Shown: one piece after another, positions 24,599 through 33,796 of the stretch
Position numbering within the stretch: the first letter of the stretch is position 1
Layout of the letters: every line of letters starts with the position of its first letter
Assembly (NCBI GenBank): GCA_009377745.1
Contig: WHTK01000004.1
Location: forward strand, 101,489-165,488
Direction: 5' to 3'
Origin: Dehalococcoidia bacterium
GTDB lineage: Bacteria > Chloroflexota > Dehalococcoidia > DSTF01 > WHTK01
DNA: 64,000 nt
Notes under the pieces: model-generated
Told to the model about the DNA's origin: nothing
The model's input: the letters and a program-made list of their open reading frames with translations, nothing else
Databases searched by the model: none
Position numbers and translations under genes: made by a program

Positions 24599-26059
24599 CT
24601 ACCAGTGGAGGATGGGTTTGCGGGCGGCGGTGGCTTCGTCGAGGCGGCGGACGGGGGTTGAGTGGGGGGCGGAGCGGACGAGCTCCGGGTCGGTCTCGGC
24701 CTCGCGGGCGATGGCCAGCATGGCGTCGCAGAAGGCGTCGATCGCTTCCTTGGACTCGCTCTCGGTCGGCTCGATGAGCATGGCTTCCTCGACGACCAGA
24801 GGGAAGTAGACGGTGGGCGCGTAGTAGCCGTAGTCGAGCAGGCGCTTGGCGATGTCGAGCGTCTTGACGCCGAAGCGCTTCTGGCGGCGGCCTGTGATCA
24901 GCGCCTCGTGCATAGTGATGCGGTTGTAGGGCACCTCATAGGCGTCCTTGAGACGGGCGCGCAGGTAGTTAGCGTTGATTACCGCGTTCTCGCTGATGGC
25001 GTGGAGGCCTTCAGCCCCAAGGGTGCGGATGTAGGCATAGGCGCGGAGGGCAACACCGAAGTTGCCGTAGAAGGCCGACAGCGCGCCGATGCTGTTCTCC
25101 GGCTCGATGAGATAGTAGTTGCCGCCTTCGGCGCGGTTGGCGAGGGGGCCCGGCAGGAACTGGGCCAGATCGGCGCGGACGGCGACGGGGCCGGCGCCGG
25201 GGCCACCGCCGCCGTGGGGCGTGCTGAAGGTCTTGTGCAGGTTGAAGTGCATGATATCGAAGCCGAGGGAGCCGGGGGCGACGCGGCCAACAAGGGCGTT
25301 CATGTTGGCGCCATCGAGGTAGAGGAGGGCGCCACACTCGTGGACGAGGCGGGCGATCTCCAGGATGCCGCTTTCGAAAATGCCGAGCGTGTTGGGCAGG
25401 GTGAGCATGAAGGCGGCGACGTCAGGGCCGAGAAGGCCGGCGAGGGCAGCGACATCGACGTCACCGTCGGCGTCGGAGGGGACCTCGGTGACGGTGTAGC
25501 CGGCCATGGCAGCGGTCGCCGGGTTGGTGCCGTGGGCCGAGTCCGGGATGACGATGCGCTTGCGCGTCTCGCCCTCACCGCGCGACTCATGGTAGGCGCG
25601 GGTGACGAGGATGCCGGTCAATTCGCCCTGGGCGCCGGCGGCCGGGGTCAGGCTGACGGCATCCAGTCCGGCGAGAGCGGCCAGGTAGTCCTGGAGATCG
25701 TACAGGACGCGGATGGCGCCCTGGGCGTCCTCGTCATCGGTCAGGGGATGGAGGTCAGCGAAGCCGGCGAGGCGGGCGATCTCCTCGTGGACGCGGGGGT
25801 TGTACTTCATGGTGCAGGAGCCGAGGGGGAAGAAGGTCGTATCGATGGCGTAGTTGAGCTGCGAGAGGCGGGTGAAGTGGCGCACCGCCTCCAGCTGAGA
25901 GAGCTCCGGCAGCGGCAGATCATCGCGCAGAAGGTGTTGCGGCAGGTCGGAGACGGAGGGCACGTCCGACCGCGGCAGGTCGGCGCCGATGCGGCCGGGT
26001 CGTGACTTCTCGATCATCAGCTCGTGGCCGCGCTGGAGGGGCATGCCTTCGGCGGTCAT
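24599..26059 (-). CDS. gcvPB: Glycine dehydrogenase (decarboxylating) subunit 2
   Basis: A 486-residue PLP subunit of the glycine cleavage P-protein. It works as a heterotetramer with GcvPA and decarboxylates glycine, passing the aminomethyl group to GcvH. The PLP lysine is in FNLHKTFSTPHGGGGPGAGP (about residue 275). Other landmarks are NYAIDTTFFPLGSCTMKYNPR and the serine/histidine segment PDSAHGTNPATAAMAGY. The split PA/PB form occurs in many Gram-positives, thermophiles and Chloroflexota. Its start overlaps the gcvPA stop by four bases (ATGA), showing translational coupling. It is the last gene of the operon. Confidence 0.97.
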   Translation of the reverse strand: MTAEGMPLQRGHELMIEKSRPGRIGADLPRSDVPSVSDLPQHLLRDDLPLPELSQLEAVRHFTRLSQLNYAIDTTFFPLGSCTMKYNPRVHEEIARLAGFADLHPLTDDEDAQGAIRVLYDLQDYLAALAGLDAVSLTPAAGAQGELTGILVTRAYHESRGEGETRKRIVIPDSAHGTNPATAAMAGYTVTEVPSDADGDVDVAALAGLLGPDVAAFMLTLPNTLGIFESGILEIARLVHECGALLYLDGANMNALVGRVAPGSLGFDIMHFNLHKTFSTPHGGGGPGAGPVAVRADLAQFLPGPLANRAEGGNYYLIEPENSIGALSAFYGNFGVALRAYAYIRTLGAEGLHAISENAVINANYLRARLKDAYEVPYNRITMHEALITGRRQKRFGVKTLDIAKRLLDYGYYAPTVYFPLVVEEAMLIEPTESESKEAIDAFCDAMLAIAREAETDPELVRSAPHSTPVRRLDEATAARKPILHW

Positions 26060-27381
26060 TCGGCGCCTGCCATGTCTTCGAGGGCCTCGAAGAGGCGGTC
26101 GATCTCCTCGCGAGTGTTGGTCTCGGTCACGCAGACCAGCATGCGGCTCTCCCCTTGCGCCGACACGTCGAGGCCGCCGATGATGCCCTGCCGGCGCAGC
26201 AGGTAGTTGACCTTGGCGACGGGACGGGGACAGCGGATGACAAACTCCTGGAAGAAGGGCGCGTCCGGGTAGACCAGACCCCAGCCGCGCAAGTTGCCGA
26301 TCAGCTTGGCGGCATAATGGGACTTTTCGTAGCAGAGACGGGCGACCTGCTGCATACCCTGTTTGCCCAGACAGCCGACGTAGACGGTCGCGGCCAGGGC
26401 GAGGAGCTGCTCGCTGGTGCAGATGTTGGAGGAGGCGCGCTCGCGGCGGATGTGCTGCTCGCGGGCCTGCAGCGTGAGGACGAAGGCGCGACGGCCATCG
26501 AGGTCGGTGGTCTGGCCGACGATACGGCCCGGCATCTGGCGGATGTGCTCCTGCTTCGTCGTAAAGAGGCCGACGTAGGGCCCGCCGAAGCTCATCGAGA
26601 GGCCGAGGGCCTGCCCGTCGCCGACGACGATATCTGCGCCGAACTCGCGTGGCGGGCGGAAGAGCGCCAGGCTCATCACGTCGGCGGCGACGACGAGGAG
26701 GGCGCCGTTCTCCTTACAGAGCTTCGAAGGGCCGTCATCGACCAGAGAGATGCGGCCGTAGTGGTCCGGCGTCTGGAGGACGAGGCAGGCGTGCTCGTTT
26801 GTGAGGGCAGGCGAACCGGCGGCGACGCGGTCGATGGCGATGCCCTGGGGCTCGGCGTAGGTCTGGACGACGCGGGCGTAGCGCGGATTGACGCTGTCGG
26901 CGATGGCGAGACGCTCGCGGCCGGTGACGCGGCAGGCCATGAGGCAGGCCTCGGCCAGGGCGCTGGCGCCGTCATACATGCCGGCGTTGGCGACCTCCAT
27001 GCCGGTGAGGGCGCAGACAATCGACTGGAACTCGAAGGCGACCTGCAAGGTGCCTTGCGAGGCCTCGGCCTGGTAGGGGGTGTAGGAGGTGAGGAACTCG
27101 CCGCGGCGGATGATGTCGCTGACGACGGAGGGCGTGTAGCGGCGGTAAACGCCGCCACCGCGGAAGAAGGCGACGCTGCCGGCCGCGGTGTTGAGGTTGG
27201 AGAGGGCGCGCAGCTCCTTGACGAGGTCGTACTCGGAGAGGGGCGCGGGCAGGCGCGAAACGTCCGGCGCCCGGGCTGAGGCGGGGATATCGGCGAAGAG
27301 GGCATCGGCGGAGGCCACGCCGATGGCGGCGAGCATATCCTCGCGGTCTTCCGGCGTCATTGGGATGTAGGCGTTGGTCAC
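26056..27381 (-). CDS. gcvPA: Glycine dehydrogenase (decarboxylating) subunit 1
   Basis: A 441-residue non-PLP subunit of the two-subunit P-protein. Family landmarks are the N-terminal YIPMTPEDREDMLAAIGV, FRGGGVYRRYTPSVV, TSYTPYQAEASQGTLQVAFEFQS, ANAGMYDGASALAEA and, near the end, RMLVCVTETNTREEIDRL. It pairs with GcvPB encoded immediately downstream. The stop of gcvH overlaps its start by four bases and its own stop overlaps gcvPB by four bases, so the three genes are tightly coupled. Confidence 0.97.
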   Translation of the reverse strand: MTNAYIPMTPEDREDMLAAIGVASADALFADIPASARAPDVSRLPAPLSEYDLVKELRALSNLNTAAGSVAFFRGGGVYRRYTPSVVSDIIRRGEFLTSYTPYQAEASQGTLQVAFEFQSIVCALTGMEVANAGMYDGASALAEACLMACRVTGRERLAIADSVNPRYARVVQTYAEPQGIAIDRVAAGSPALTNEHACLVLQTPDHYGRISLVDDGPSKLCKENGALLVVAADVMSLALFRPPREFGADIVVGDGQALGLSMSFGGPYVGLFTTKQEHIRQMPGRIVGQTTDLDGRRAFVLTLQAREQHIRRERASSNICTSEQLLALAATVYVGCLGKQGMQQVARLCYEKSHYAAKLIGNLRGWGLVYPDAPFFQEFVIRCPRPVAKVNYLLRRQGIIGGLDVSAQGESRMLVCVTETNTREEIDRLFEALEDMAGAE

Positions 27382-27788
27382 TGGTGCTCGCCCAGCTCCT
27401 TGTTGACCAGCTCGCGGTAGGCGGCTGGGCTGAGCAGCTTATCGGCCTCGGCGGCGTCCGTGAGCCGGAGGACGACGAGCCAGCCTTCGCCGTAGGGGTC
27501 CTTGTTGACCAGCTCCGGGGAGTCCTCCAGGGCCGGATTGACCTCCACGACCTCGCCGGAAGCGGGGGCGAAGACCTCCGAGGCGACCTTGACGGACTCG
27601 ATCTCAGCAAACTTGGCCATGAAGGAGACGGCGAGGCCGGCTTTGGGCAGGTCGATGTAGACGATGTCGCCGAGCTGGTCCTGGGCGTGGTCGGTGATGC
27701 CGACGGTGGCGCGGCCGCCCTCGACGCGCAGCCATTCGTGCTCGGTGGAGTAGAGCAGGTCGTCCGGTATCTGGCTATCGGTGGTCAA
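27378..27788 (-). CDS. gcvH: Glycine cleavage system H protein
   Basis: A 136-residue lipoyl carrier protein. The lipoyl-lysine is in AEIESVKVASEVFAP (about residue 66). The flanking pattern LYSTEHEWLRVEGGRATVGITDHAQDQLGDIVYIDLP is typical. It carries the aminomethyl group from the P-protein to the T-protein and electrons to lipoamide dehydrogenase; no gene for the latter is in the window. It lies 34 bases after gcvT on the same strand. Confidence 0.97.
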   Translation of the reverse strand: MTTDSQIPDDLLYSTEHEWLRVEGGRATVGITDHAQDQLGDIVYIDLPKAGLAVSFMAKFAEIESVKVASEVFAPASGEVVEVNPALEDSPELVNKDPYGEGWLVVLRLTDAAEADKLLSPAAYRELVNKELGEHQ

Positions 27789-27822
27789 ACCGCGTTCTCC
27801 TTCGAACTCGAGCCGGAGCGCA

Positions 27823-28908
27823 TCATTCCGGGTGGCTGTAGAACGGCCGCTTGACGGTGTGAGCCGGCAGGCGGCGTCCGCGCAGGTCGACGCTGAGGCT
27901 GACGCCTTCGCGGGCGAGACGGCGCGGCAGGTAGGCCAGGGCGATGCTCTTGCCGAGCATGGGGGAATGGCCGCCGCTGGTCACCGTACCCACCACCTGA
28001 TCACCATCGTACACATCACAGTGGCCGCGGATCACGCCCGGCGCGTCCGCGACGAGGCAGGCGAGGCGGCGCGTCGTCTTGTCCTTGGCCTCCACGAGGG
28101 CGTCACGGCCGCGGAAGTCGTGATCCAGCTCGACGGCCCAGCTGAGGCCGGCCTCCCAGGGTGTCGTCGTCTCATCGATGTCGTGGCCGTGGAGGGCGAG
28201 GGCAGCTTCGAGGCGGAGGCTATCGCGCGCGGCGAGACCGGCGGGCAGGGCTTCGCCGGAATCGATTAGACGGTCGAAGAAAGCGCCGGCGGCATCGGCG
28301 TCCACGAGGACCTCGAAGCCGTCCTCGCCGGTGTAGCCGGTGCGCATGAAAAGGTAGGAGACGCCACCGAGCTCGATTTCGCGGCACTGACGGCGCGGGA
28401 TCGAGAGGACGCCTGGGGTAAGCAGAGCGCCGACAGCATCGACGGCGGCCGGACCCTGGACGGCAAGGAGGACGGTGCCGGCTTCGCGCAGGCCGGCCAT
28501 CTCAACGCCAGAGCCGGAGATGGCGCCTTCGATGAGGCCGCCGACGGTTGCGGCGTTGGCTGCGTTGCAGATGACCAGGTAATCGTCATCGCCGAGGCGG
28601 TAGATGATCAGGTCGTCGATGATGCCGCCGCTGTCGTTGCAGGCGAAGCCGTAGGCGCTGCCGCCGGCGGCGAGGCGGGCCGGGTCGCGCGTGAACAGCG
28701 ATCCAAGCTTAGAAGCTGCGGCGGCGCCGCGCAGGCGGAAGCGTCCCATGTGGGTGATATCGAAGACGCCGGCCTTCTGGCGTACGGCCATGTGCTCGTC
28801 GATGGCGCCCGTGAACCAGAGAGGCATGTCCCAGCCGGCAAACTCACCGAAGCGGGCGCCGAGGGCAGCGTAGCGGTCGCGCAAAGGCAGCGTACGGAGT
28901 GAGGTCAT
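27823..28908 (-). CDS. gcvT: Glycine cleavage system T protein (aminomethyltransferase)
   Basis: A 361-residue aminomethyltransferase that moves the methylene group from GcvH to tetrahydrofolate and releases ammonia. Landmarks are LPLRDRYAALGARFGEFAGWDMPLWF, FDITHMGRFRLRG, TRTGYTGEDGFEVLVDADA and the C-terminal VGTVTSGGHSPMLGKSIALAYL. It is the first gene of the gcvT-gcvH-gcvPA-gcvPB operon. I searched the 150 bases upstream for a glycine riboswitch and found no recognisable core. Confidence 0.97.
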   Translation of the reverse strand: MTSLRTLPLRDRYAALGARFGEFAGWDMPLWFTGAIDEHMAVRQKAGVFDITHMGRFRLRGAAAASKLGSLFTRDPARLAAGGSAYGFACNDSGGIIDDLIIYRLGDDDYLVICNAANAATVGGLIEGAISGSGVEMAGLREAGTVLLAVQGPAAVDAVGALLTPGVLSIPRRQCREIELGGVSYLFMRTGYTGEDGFEVLVDADAAGAFFDRLIDSGEALPAGLAARDSLRLEAALALHGHDIDETTTPWEAGLSWAVELDHDFRGRDALVEAKDKTTRRLACLVADAPGVIRGHCDVYDGDQVVGTVTSGGHSPMLGKSIALAYLPRRLAREGVSLSVDLRGRRLPAHTVKRPFYSHPE

Positions 28909-29056
28909 AGACGTTTCCCGGGCTGATCGGCGGCTGCGCGTCGGATGTCAGGCGCTCAAAACTGGACGCCGGCGACATTGCCAACGCTACGGGCCGCGGG
29001 CGTTGCGGTCAATCGCTAATCGGGCGGATCGAGTGAACCTGTTGCGCTGTTGAGAG

Positions 29057-29281
29057 TCAGGCTTCGGGGCGAAAGTCGACGAGGCTGTCGCGGTCGTGGG
29101 GCGCGCCGGCGGGCTCACTGATCACGGCAATCGGCGATGGCGGGTGGATGAGATTGGCCACAGGAGTGGGGATCAGGTGGCCGGTAACCAGGACGTGGAG
29201 CATCCAGACGGCAAAAAGCGCATCTAGCATGAGGGTCGCCGGGCGCAGGCGGGCGAAGAGCTTTGGTCGCGGCAGCTTCAT
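29057..29281 (-). CDS. Small single-pass membrane protein
   Basis: A 74-residue protein with one likely membrane helix (LMLDALFAVWMLHVLVTGHLI, about 17-37) and a Pro-rich tail. I recognise no family. The start at 29281 is chosen because AGGGGGA precedes the ATG; a longer upstream extension is Arg/Ser-rich and unlikely. It lies just downstream of the cupredoxin gene on the same strand. Confidence 0.55.
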   Translation of the reverse strand: MKLPRPKLFARLRPATLMLDALFAVWMLHVLVTGHLIPTPVANLIHPPSPIAVISEPAGAPHDRDSLVDFRPEA

Positions 29282-29354
29282 GATCCCCCTAAGCGTACCC
29301 GCTTCGGTAGTAGGGATGGATCGTACATCAGGGACCAGCGATTGACTAGACCTG

Positions 29355-29801
29355 TTATTGATCGATGAGGAAGGTCGCCGCCATGCCGTTCTGATAGTGG
29401 CCCTGCACCGGCCCGCCGGCCGGCTGCTCAACGACGTTGCAGATCAGGACATACTTGCCCGCCGTGAGCTCCATAGTCCGGGTCTCCCTGGCCCCGGCGG
29501 CGATGGGCTCGATGCGGCCGGCGACGATGACCAGGGTCTCATCGACCCTAGCGCCGGCGGTTGGCAGCAGGCCGGGCGGCAAGTCGCTCTTGACGATGAC
29601 GAGCTGGTGCGGGCGCGTCCCCTGGTTGACCAGTTCAATGGTGAAGGGACCGGACGAGCCCTCATCACGGGCAGGGACGACGCTCCACTCGCGGACTTCG
29701 ACGCGGAGATCACCGCCACCATCGCTGCCGCCGCCACAGGCCAGGACCGCCATCGCGGCGAGCGGCGCGACGAGGGAGAGGAGTCGCCGGGCGAATCTCA
29801 T
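29355..29801 (-). CDS. Cupredoxin-like lipoprotein
   Basis: A 148-residue exported protein. The N-terminus RFARRLLSLVAPLAAMAVLAC is a lipoprotein signal with Cys22. The body is a plastocyanin-like domain with a full type-1 copper ligand set visible: His65 (RPHQL), Cys121 (LICNV), His135 and Met140 (GHYQNGM). It should be a membrane-anchored copper protein on the outer face that passes electrons or binds copper. ATG at 29801 is preferred over 29813 because it starts the signal peptide directly. It is divergent from the SRPBCC gene. Confidence 0.85.
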   Translation of the reverse strand: MRFARRLLSLVAPLAAMAVLACGGGSDGGGDLRVEVREWSVVPARDEGSSGPFTIELVNQGTRPHQLVIVKSDLPPGLLPTAGARVDETLVIVAGRIEPIAAGARETRTMELTAGKYVLICNVVEQPAGGPVQGHYQNGMAATFLIDQ

Positions 29802-29876
29802 GTCATCCAGCATGGGCTAGACTGAGGCCGCACGCCAGCCAGCCGCCGCCGCGGAGGCGATCTGTACCGTATCAAG

Positions 29877-30302
29877 TTGAGCATTGAGATCGAAGCCACG
29901 GTGGACCGTGTCTGGCGCGCCCTCTGCAACCCGGACGAGGTCGTCCGCTGGGACGTCGCCGTCGTGGAGGCGCTGGACGCTCCTGCTGACTACCCACGAC
30001 CGGGCCAACACGTGCGCTGGCGATGCCGGACGCGGCTGTGGCGCATCCTGCACGACCGGCCGCGGGAGGTCATCGAAGGGGAGAAGCTGAGGTCGTTGCT
30101 GGCGCTGGGCTTCTCGCGGCTGGACGAGACCTACATGCTGACCGCGCCGGCGGCGGGCTGCCGTCTCGACCTTGATTTGGAGCTTAAGGTCGCGCTGCCA
30201 CTGCTGGGCGGCGTGATCGAGCGGTTATACGCGGGAGCGGATACCCGCCGCGGCTTCGAGGCATCGCTGGCGGGGCTGAAGCGGCACTGCGAAGCGGCAT
30301 AA
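29877..30302 (+). CDS. SRPBCC (START/Bet v1-like) family protein
   Basis: A 141-residue protein with the typical start of the fold, IEIEATVDRVWRALCNPDEVVRWD, and the long C-terminal helix FEASLAGLKRHCEAA. Members have a deep hydrophobic pocket and bind lipids, polyketides or small ring compounds, or act as uncharacterised cyclases. There is no specific substrate hint. Translation appears to start at TTG, without a strong ribosome site. It lies 36 bases upstream of the S9 peptidase and may be cotranscribed. Confidence 0.82.
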   Translation: MSIEIEATVDRVWRALCNPDEVVRWDVAVVEALDAPADYPRPGQHVRWRCRTRLWRILHDRPREVIEGEKLRSLLALGFSRLDETYMLTAPAAGCRLDLDLELKVALPLLGGVIERLYAGADTRRGFEASLAGLKRHCEAA

Positions 30303-30338
30303 TAAGCTATCGAATCCACGGCTCGGACGGAGGGGAGC

Positions 30339-32306
30339 ATGACAACCGAAGCGCCCTACGGCTCCTGGAAATCGCCGGTGACGGCAGACCTGATCGTCTC
30401 GGCCACCGTGGGCATTGGCCAGCCGATGCTGGACGGCGGCGATGTCTACTGGACGGAGGTGCGCCCGATGGAGGCCGGACGCAGCGTCATCGTGCGGCGG
30501 CGGCCGGACGGCAGCATAGATGATCTGATCGCGGCGCCGATTAGTGCCCGGGCGCGGGTGCATGAATACGGCGGCGGCGAGTTCGTGGTGCGAGACGGCG
30601 CCGTCTACTTCTCCAACTTCGCCGACCAGCGTATCTATCGCGTCCGGGCGGGCTCGGCGCCGGAGCCGCTGACCCACGCCGAGGGCATGCGCTACGCCGA
30701 CGCGGTGGTCGATGCGGCGCGCAACCGGCTGATCTGTGTGCGAGAGGACCACTCGCGGGCGGACAGGGAGGCCGTGAACACAATCGCGGCGGTCGATCTG
30801 ACGTCCGGGGGCGAGACGGTGCTGGTGCAAGGCGCCGACTTCTACGCCTATCCGCGCCTGAGTTCGGACGGCAGCAAGCTGGCCTGGATCGCCTGGGACC
30901 ACCCGAACATGCCCTGGGACGGCACGGAGCTGCGGGTGGCGGAAGTCGATGCGGCGGGTGCGCTGGGGGAATCGGCGCTGGTGGCGGGCGGCAGGACGGA
31001 GTCGATATTCCAGCCGCAGTGGCCGGCTGACGGGGAGCTGCATTTCGTGTCTGATCGCGGCGGCTGGTGGAACCTCTACCGCTGGCCGGGCCTGTACCCG
31101 GGGCTCAAGACCGCGGCGGAGGGCAGCCCGGACGTCGAGGTCCTGGCAGCGCGGAAGGCTGAGTTCGGCCGGCCGCTGTGGCAGTTCGGCGCCGCCACCT
31201 ACGACTTCGATACCGAAGGGCGCATCGTCTGCGCCTACTGCGAGCGGGGGATGTGGCGTCTGGCGACGCTGGACGGCGCTTTGGCAGAGCTGACGGACAT
31301 TGAGACGCCATTCAGCGACATCCGAGGCCTGAGGGTGGGCGGCGGCAAGGCGTACTTCATCGGCGGGTCAGCCACGCGGATGAGCGGGCTGGTGGCGCTG
31401 GACCTGGCTTCGGGCGAGATCGAGACGGTCCGGGCATCGAGCGAGGCGCGGGTAGACGAGGGTTACGTCTCGGCGGCAGAGACGATCGAGTTTCCGACTG
31501 AGGCCGGTCTGACGGCGCACGGCTTCTTTTATCCGCCGCGCAACCGTGATTTCAGCGCGCCCTCCGGCGAAAAGCCGCCCCTGCTGGTGATGAGCCACGG
31601 CGGGCCGACATCGGCGACCAGCCCGACGCTGTCATTGCGGACGCAGTTCTGGACCAGTCGCGGGATCGCGGTGCTGGACGTCAACTACGGCGGCAGCACC
31701 GGTTACGGCAGGGAGTATCGGCAGCGGCTGGACGGCCGCTGGGGCATCGTAGACGTGGACGACTGCGTCAGCGGGGCGCGGTATTTGGCCGGCCGTGGTC
31801 TGGCCGATGGCGAGCGGCTGGCGATCACGGGCGGCAGCGCCGGCGGCTACACGACGCTCTGCGCGCTGGCCTTCCGCGATGCCTTCAAAGCGGGAGCAAG
31901 CCACTTCGGCGTCGGCGACCTGGAGGCGCTGGCGCGGGATACTCATAAATTCGAGTCGCGCTACCTGGATGGGCTGGTTGGACCGTATCCGGGACGCCGC
32001 GATATTTATGTCGAGCGCTCCCCGATCCACCACGTCGAGAGGCTGGCCTGCCCGGTGATCTTCTTCCAGGGCCTGGATGACCCGGTGGTGCCGCCGAACC
32101 AGGCAGAGACGATGGTCGAGGCGCTGCGGGCCAAGGGCGTGCCGGTGGCATACGTCGCCTTCGAGGGGGAGCAGCACGGCTTCCGGCGGGCGCCGAACAT
32201 CAAGCGCTCGCTGGAGGCGGAGCTGTACTTCTACTCCCGTGTTTTCGGGTTTGAGCTAGGGGACGCGGTGGAGCCGGTGGCGATCGATAACCTGCCGTCA
32301 AATTGA
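30339..32306 (+). CDS. Prolyl oligopeptidase-family (S9) serine peptidase
   Basis: A 655-residue two-domain enzyme. Residues 1 to about 390 form a beta-propeller with WD-like repeats (YWTEVRPMEAG, LVSDRGGWWNLYRW-like segments). The C-terminal alpha/beta hydrolase domain has the catalytic Ser in TGGSAGGYTT (about 500), Asp in LDDPVVPPNQ and His in EGEQHGFRRAPN (about 612). It resembles dipeptidyl aminopeptidase/acylaminoacyl peptidases. There is no signal peptide, so it is probably cytoplasmic and degrades short peptides. GGAGG precedes the ATG. The tRNA-Asp gene follows 39 bases later. Confidence 0.95.
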   Translation: MTTEAPYGSWKSPVTADLIVSATVGIGQPMLDGGDVYWTEVRPMEAGRSVIVRRRPDGSIDDLIAAPISARARVHEYGGGEFVVRDGAVYFSNFADQRIYRVRAGSAPEPLTHAEGMRYADAVVDAARNRLICVREDHSRADREAVNTIAAVDLTSGGETVLVQGADFYAYPRLSSDGSKLAWIAWDHPNMPWDGTELRVAEVDAAGALGESALVAGGRTESIFQPQWPADGELHFVSDRGGWWNLYRWPGLYPGLKTAAEGSPDVEVLAARKAEFGRPLWQFGAATYDFDTEGRIVCAYCERGMWRLATLDGALAELTDIETPFSDIRGLRVGGGKAYFIGGSATRMSGLVALDLASGEIETVRASSEARVDEGYVSAAETIEFPTEAGLTAHGFFYPPRNRDFSAPSGEKPPLLVMSHGGPTSATSPTLSLRTQFWTSRGIAVLDVNYGGSTGYGREYRQRLDGRWGIVDVDDCVSGARYLAGRGLADGERLAITGGSAGGYTTLCALAFRDAFKAGASHFGVGDLEALARDTHKFESRYLDGLVGPYPGRRDIYVERSPIHHVERLACPVIFFQGLDDPVVPPNQAETMVEALRAKGVPVAYVAFEGEQHGFRRAPNIKRSLEAELYFYSRVFGFELGDAVEPVAIDNLPSN

Positions 32307-32345
32307 CACGGAAGGGATGCCTCCCTAGAATCGTATGGTTGCCAC

Positions 32346-32422
32346 GGCCCCGTGGTGTAGCGGTCTAACATGCCACCCTGTCACGGTGGAGATCGTGGGT
32401 TCGAATCCCATCGGGGTCGCCA
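32346..32422 (+). tRNA. tRNA-Asp (GTC)
   Basis: A complete cloverleaf. The acceptor GGCCCCG (32346-32352) pairs with CGGGGTC (32412-32418). The anticodon loop contains GTC inside CACCCTGTCACGGTG. The T-arm reads GTGGGTTCGAATCCCAT. The discriminator is G, and CCA is encoded at 32420-32422. A hairpin terminator follows. Confidence 0.97.
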
Positions 32423-32435
32423 ATCACTAAAAAGT

Positions 32436-32468
32436 AGTCGCCGAGCGCAGAACTCGGCGACTTTGTTA
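32436..32468 (+). terminator. Terminator after tRNA-Asp
   Basis: A 10-bp perfect stem (AGTCGCCGAG, loop of seven, CTCGGCGACT), followed by TTGTTATT. It is placed 14 bases after the tRNA. Confidence 0.8.
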
Positions 32469-32594
32469 TTGCGGCCCCTCTAAGACGGACTTGAAACCAG
32501 GTAATTCCAGCGAATCGCTGCCGCGTTCCGCCAACTTATCCTAACGATGGCGTCCTCAATTTGACGATTCGATTGGACTATCTTAAGCCCACGC

Positions 32595-32975
32595 TCATTC
32601 CTTTCGACCCTCCTTGACGGTCCAGCGGCGCCACGGGACGATTCCCTCCAGCTCAATCTCCAGTGAGAAGCTGAGGAACGTCCGCACCAGCACGATAAGA
32701 CCGAGGCTGAGGGCGCTCTCCAGCGTGGGATCGATCGTTATCGTCTGCACGATGTCCGCGATGATGAGGATCTCCAATCCCAGCAAGACAGAGCGACCGA
32801 CCATCTGACGGGCATGCTCGTACGCTGCCGCCGGGCCATCCTTAAGCAGGACGGGCACTGCGCTCGCAAGTGCCCAGGACGACCCGATTGCCAGGCAGGC
32901 CACCCCGGCAATCTCGAACCCCCGGACGACGTTCTCCATCCACTCGTCGAAATGCACGGCGTCAGACGTCCCCAA
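32595..32975 (-). CDS. DUF1622 family membrane protein
   Basis: A 126-residue protein with three hydrophobic segments (GFEIAGVACLAIGSSWALASAVP, SVLLGLEILIIADIVQTIT, SALSLGLIVLVRTFLSFSLEIELEG). The pattern of an amphipathic GLEILIIADIVQT helix, then RTFLSFSLEIELEG at the end, is the DUF1622 hallmark. Members are small inner-membrane proteins of unknown function. The gene converges on the tRNA-Asp unit. Confidence 0.85.
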   Translation of the reverse strand: MGTSDAVHFDEWMENVVRGFEIAGVACLAIGSSWALASAVPVLLKDGPAAAYEHARQMVGRSVLLGLEILIIADIVQTITIDPTLESALSLGLIVLVRTFLSFSLEIELEGIVPWRRWTVKEGRKE

Positions 32976-33117
32976 CGGTCAACGCCAACTGGACGGCGCT
33001 CACATTGCGGCGGCCGGCAAGTGAGGCGTTGGTCGCCCGTCCCTTCCTTTCCGGCAAGCGATCCACAGGCGCCTTGAACGGAGGCCGGCTGCGAGCTGGT
33101 GGAGCGCCATTACGGAT

Positions 33118-33408
33118 TCAAGCGTAGCCCGGGATCCTGCCCCGATTGCTATAGCTGCTGCTTCCCCATGTCGAGATATCTGCGACGAGAGCCAGGACAA
33201 GCCAGAACCAATCCCAGCCGGCGACGTTGCCGAAAGGGGCGACGATTACGAACATCAGCGTTGTCCAGGGGACGAAGATGAAACCAAGAGCGGGCAAGAC
33301 AAATGTGTCGAAGGCAGCGTCCCACCGATCAGGGTTGATCAGCCACCAGAAGACGATGGCCACGCGAGGCCCGGCAAGCAACAGCGTAAAGAACAGACAC
33401 ATAGACAT
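33118..33408 (-). CDS. Small multi-pass membrane protein
   Basis: A 96-residue hydrophobic protein with three likely helices (LFFTLLLAGPRVAIVFWWLI, FVLPALGFIFVPWTTLMFVIVAP, FWLVLALVADISTW). I recognise the general pattern from uncharacterised two- to three-helix membrane proteins but can name no family. The start at 33408 is chosen because AAGGAGAGG lies immediately upstream; the longer frame to 33513 has a polar, unlikely N-terminus. Confidence 0.65.
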   Translation of the reverse strand: MSMCLFFTLLLAGPRVAIVFWWLINPDRWDAAFDTFVLPALGFIFVPWTTLMFVIVAPFGNVAGWDWFWLVLALVADISTWGSSSYSNRGRIPGYA

Positions 33409-33796
33409 CCTCTCCTTGGTGCCACGCCGGCCTTTCGTGAGCGAAATCACGCCACACACGGACAGTGCGCGGGACGCACTAAGCGGGACGCACTTAAGAA
33501 TGGGGCGCTTCATACGGCCCCAAGAACCCTAGGAATCTCTATTTCAGATCCACGTCAGATTGGCGGCGCCGTCAGTCTGCCTTTCGCGCGGAATCTGGTC
33601 CAGGAAGATGCAATGACCTGGTGGTCTGATGGTCGCTTAAACTCGCGGCGTTCGTCGCCTGCCGGATTCGCTGTCAAAGCGCAGACTTTCTTATCAGTCA
33701 GCAACCTCTCAGCAATCCTCAAGATTGGGCTGTGCGGCGGCGCCACTCCGCCCCACCATGGTATCTCGCCCTCGAATTTTCGCGGAGGTGTGTGCC
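33409..33796. other. Intergenic stretch before a lipoprotein gene
   Basis: About 390 bases between divergent genes. I see no convincing gene, no terminator and no clear repeat. Small frames here have mixed composition and lack ribosome sites. Confidence 0.35.

Noticed and set aside
24662..26005. 447-codon plus-strand frame opposite gcvPB, and a 425-codon frame opposite gcvPA (26002-27279)
   Set aside because: Both lie wholly opposite well-conserved genes and have Gly/Val/Asp/Ala-biased composition. They are shadows.
28909..29056. Possible glycine riboswitch before gcvT
   Set aside because: Glycine operons often have one, but I found no tandem aptamer core or terminator in these 148 bases.
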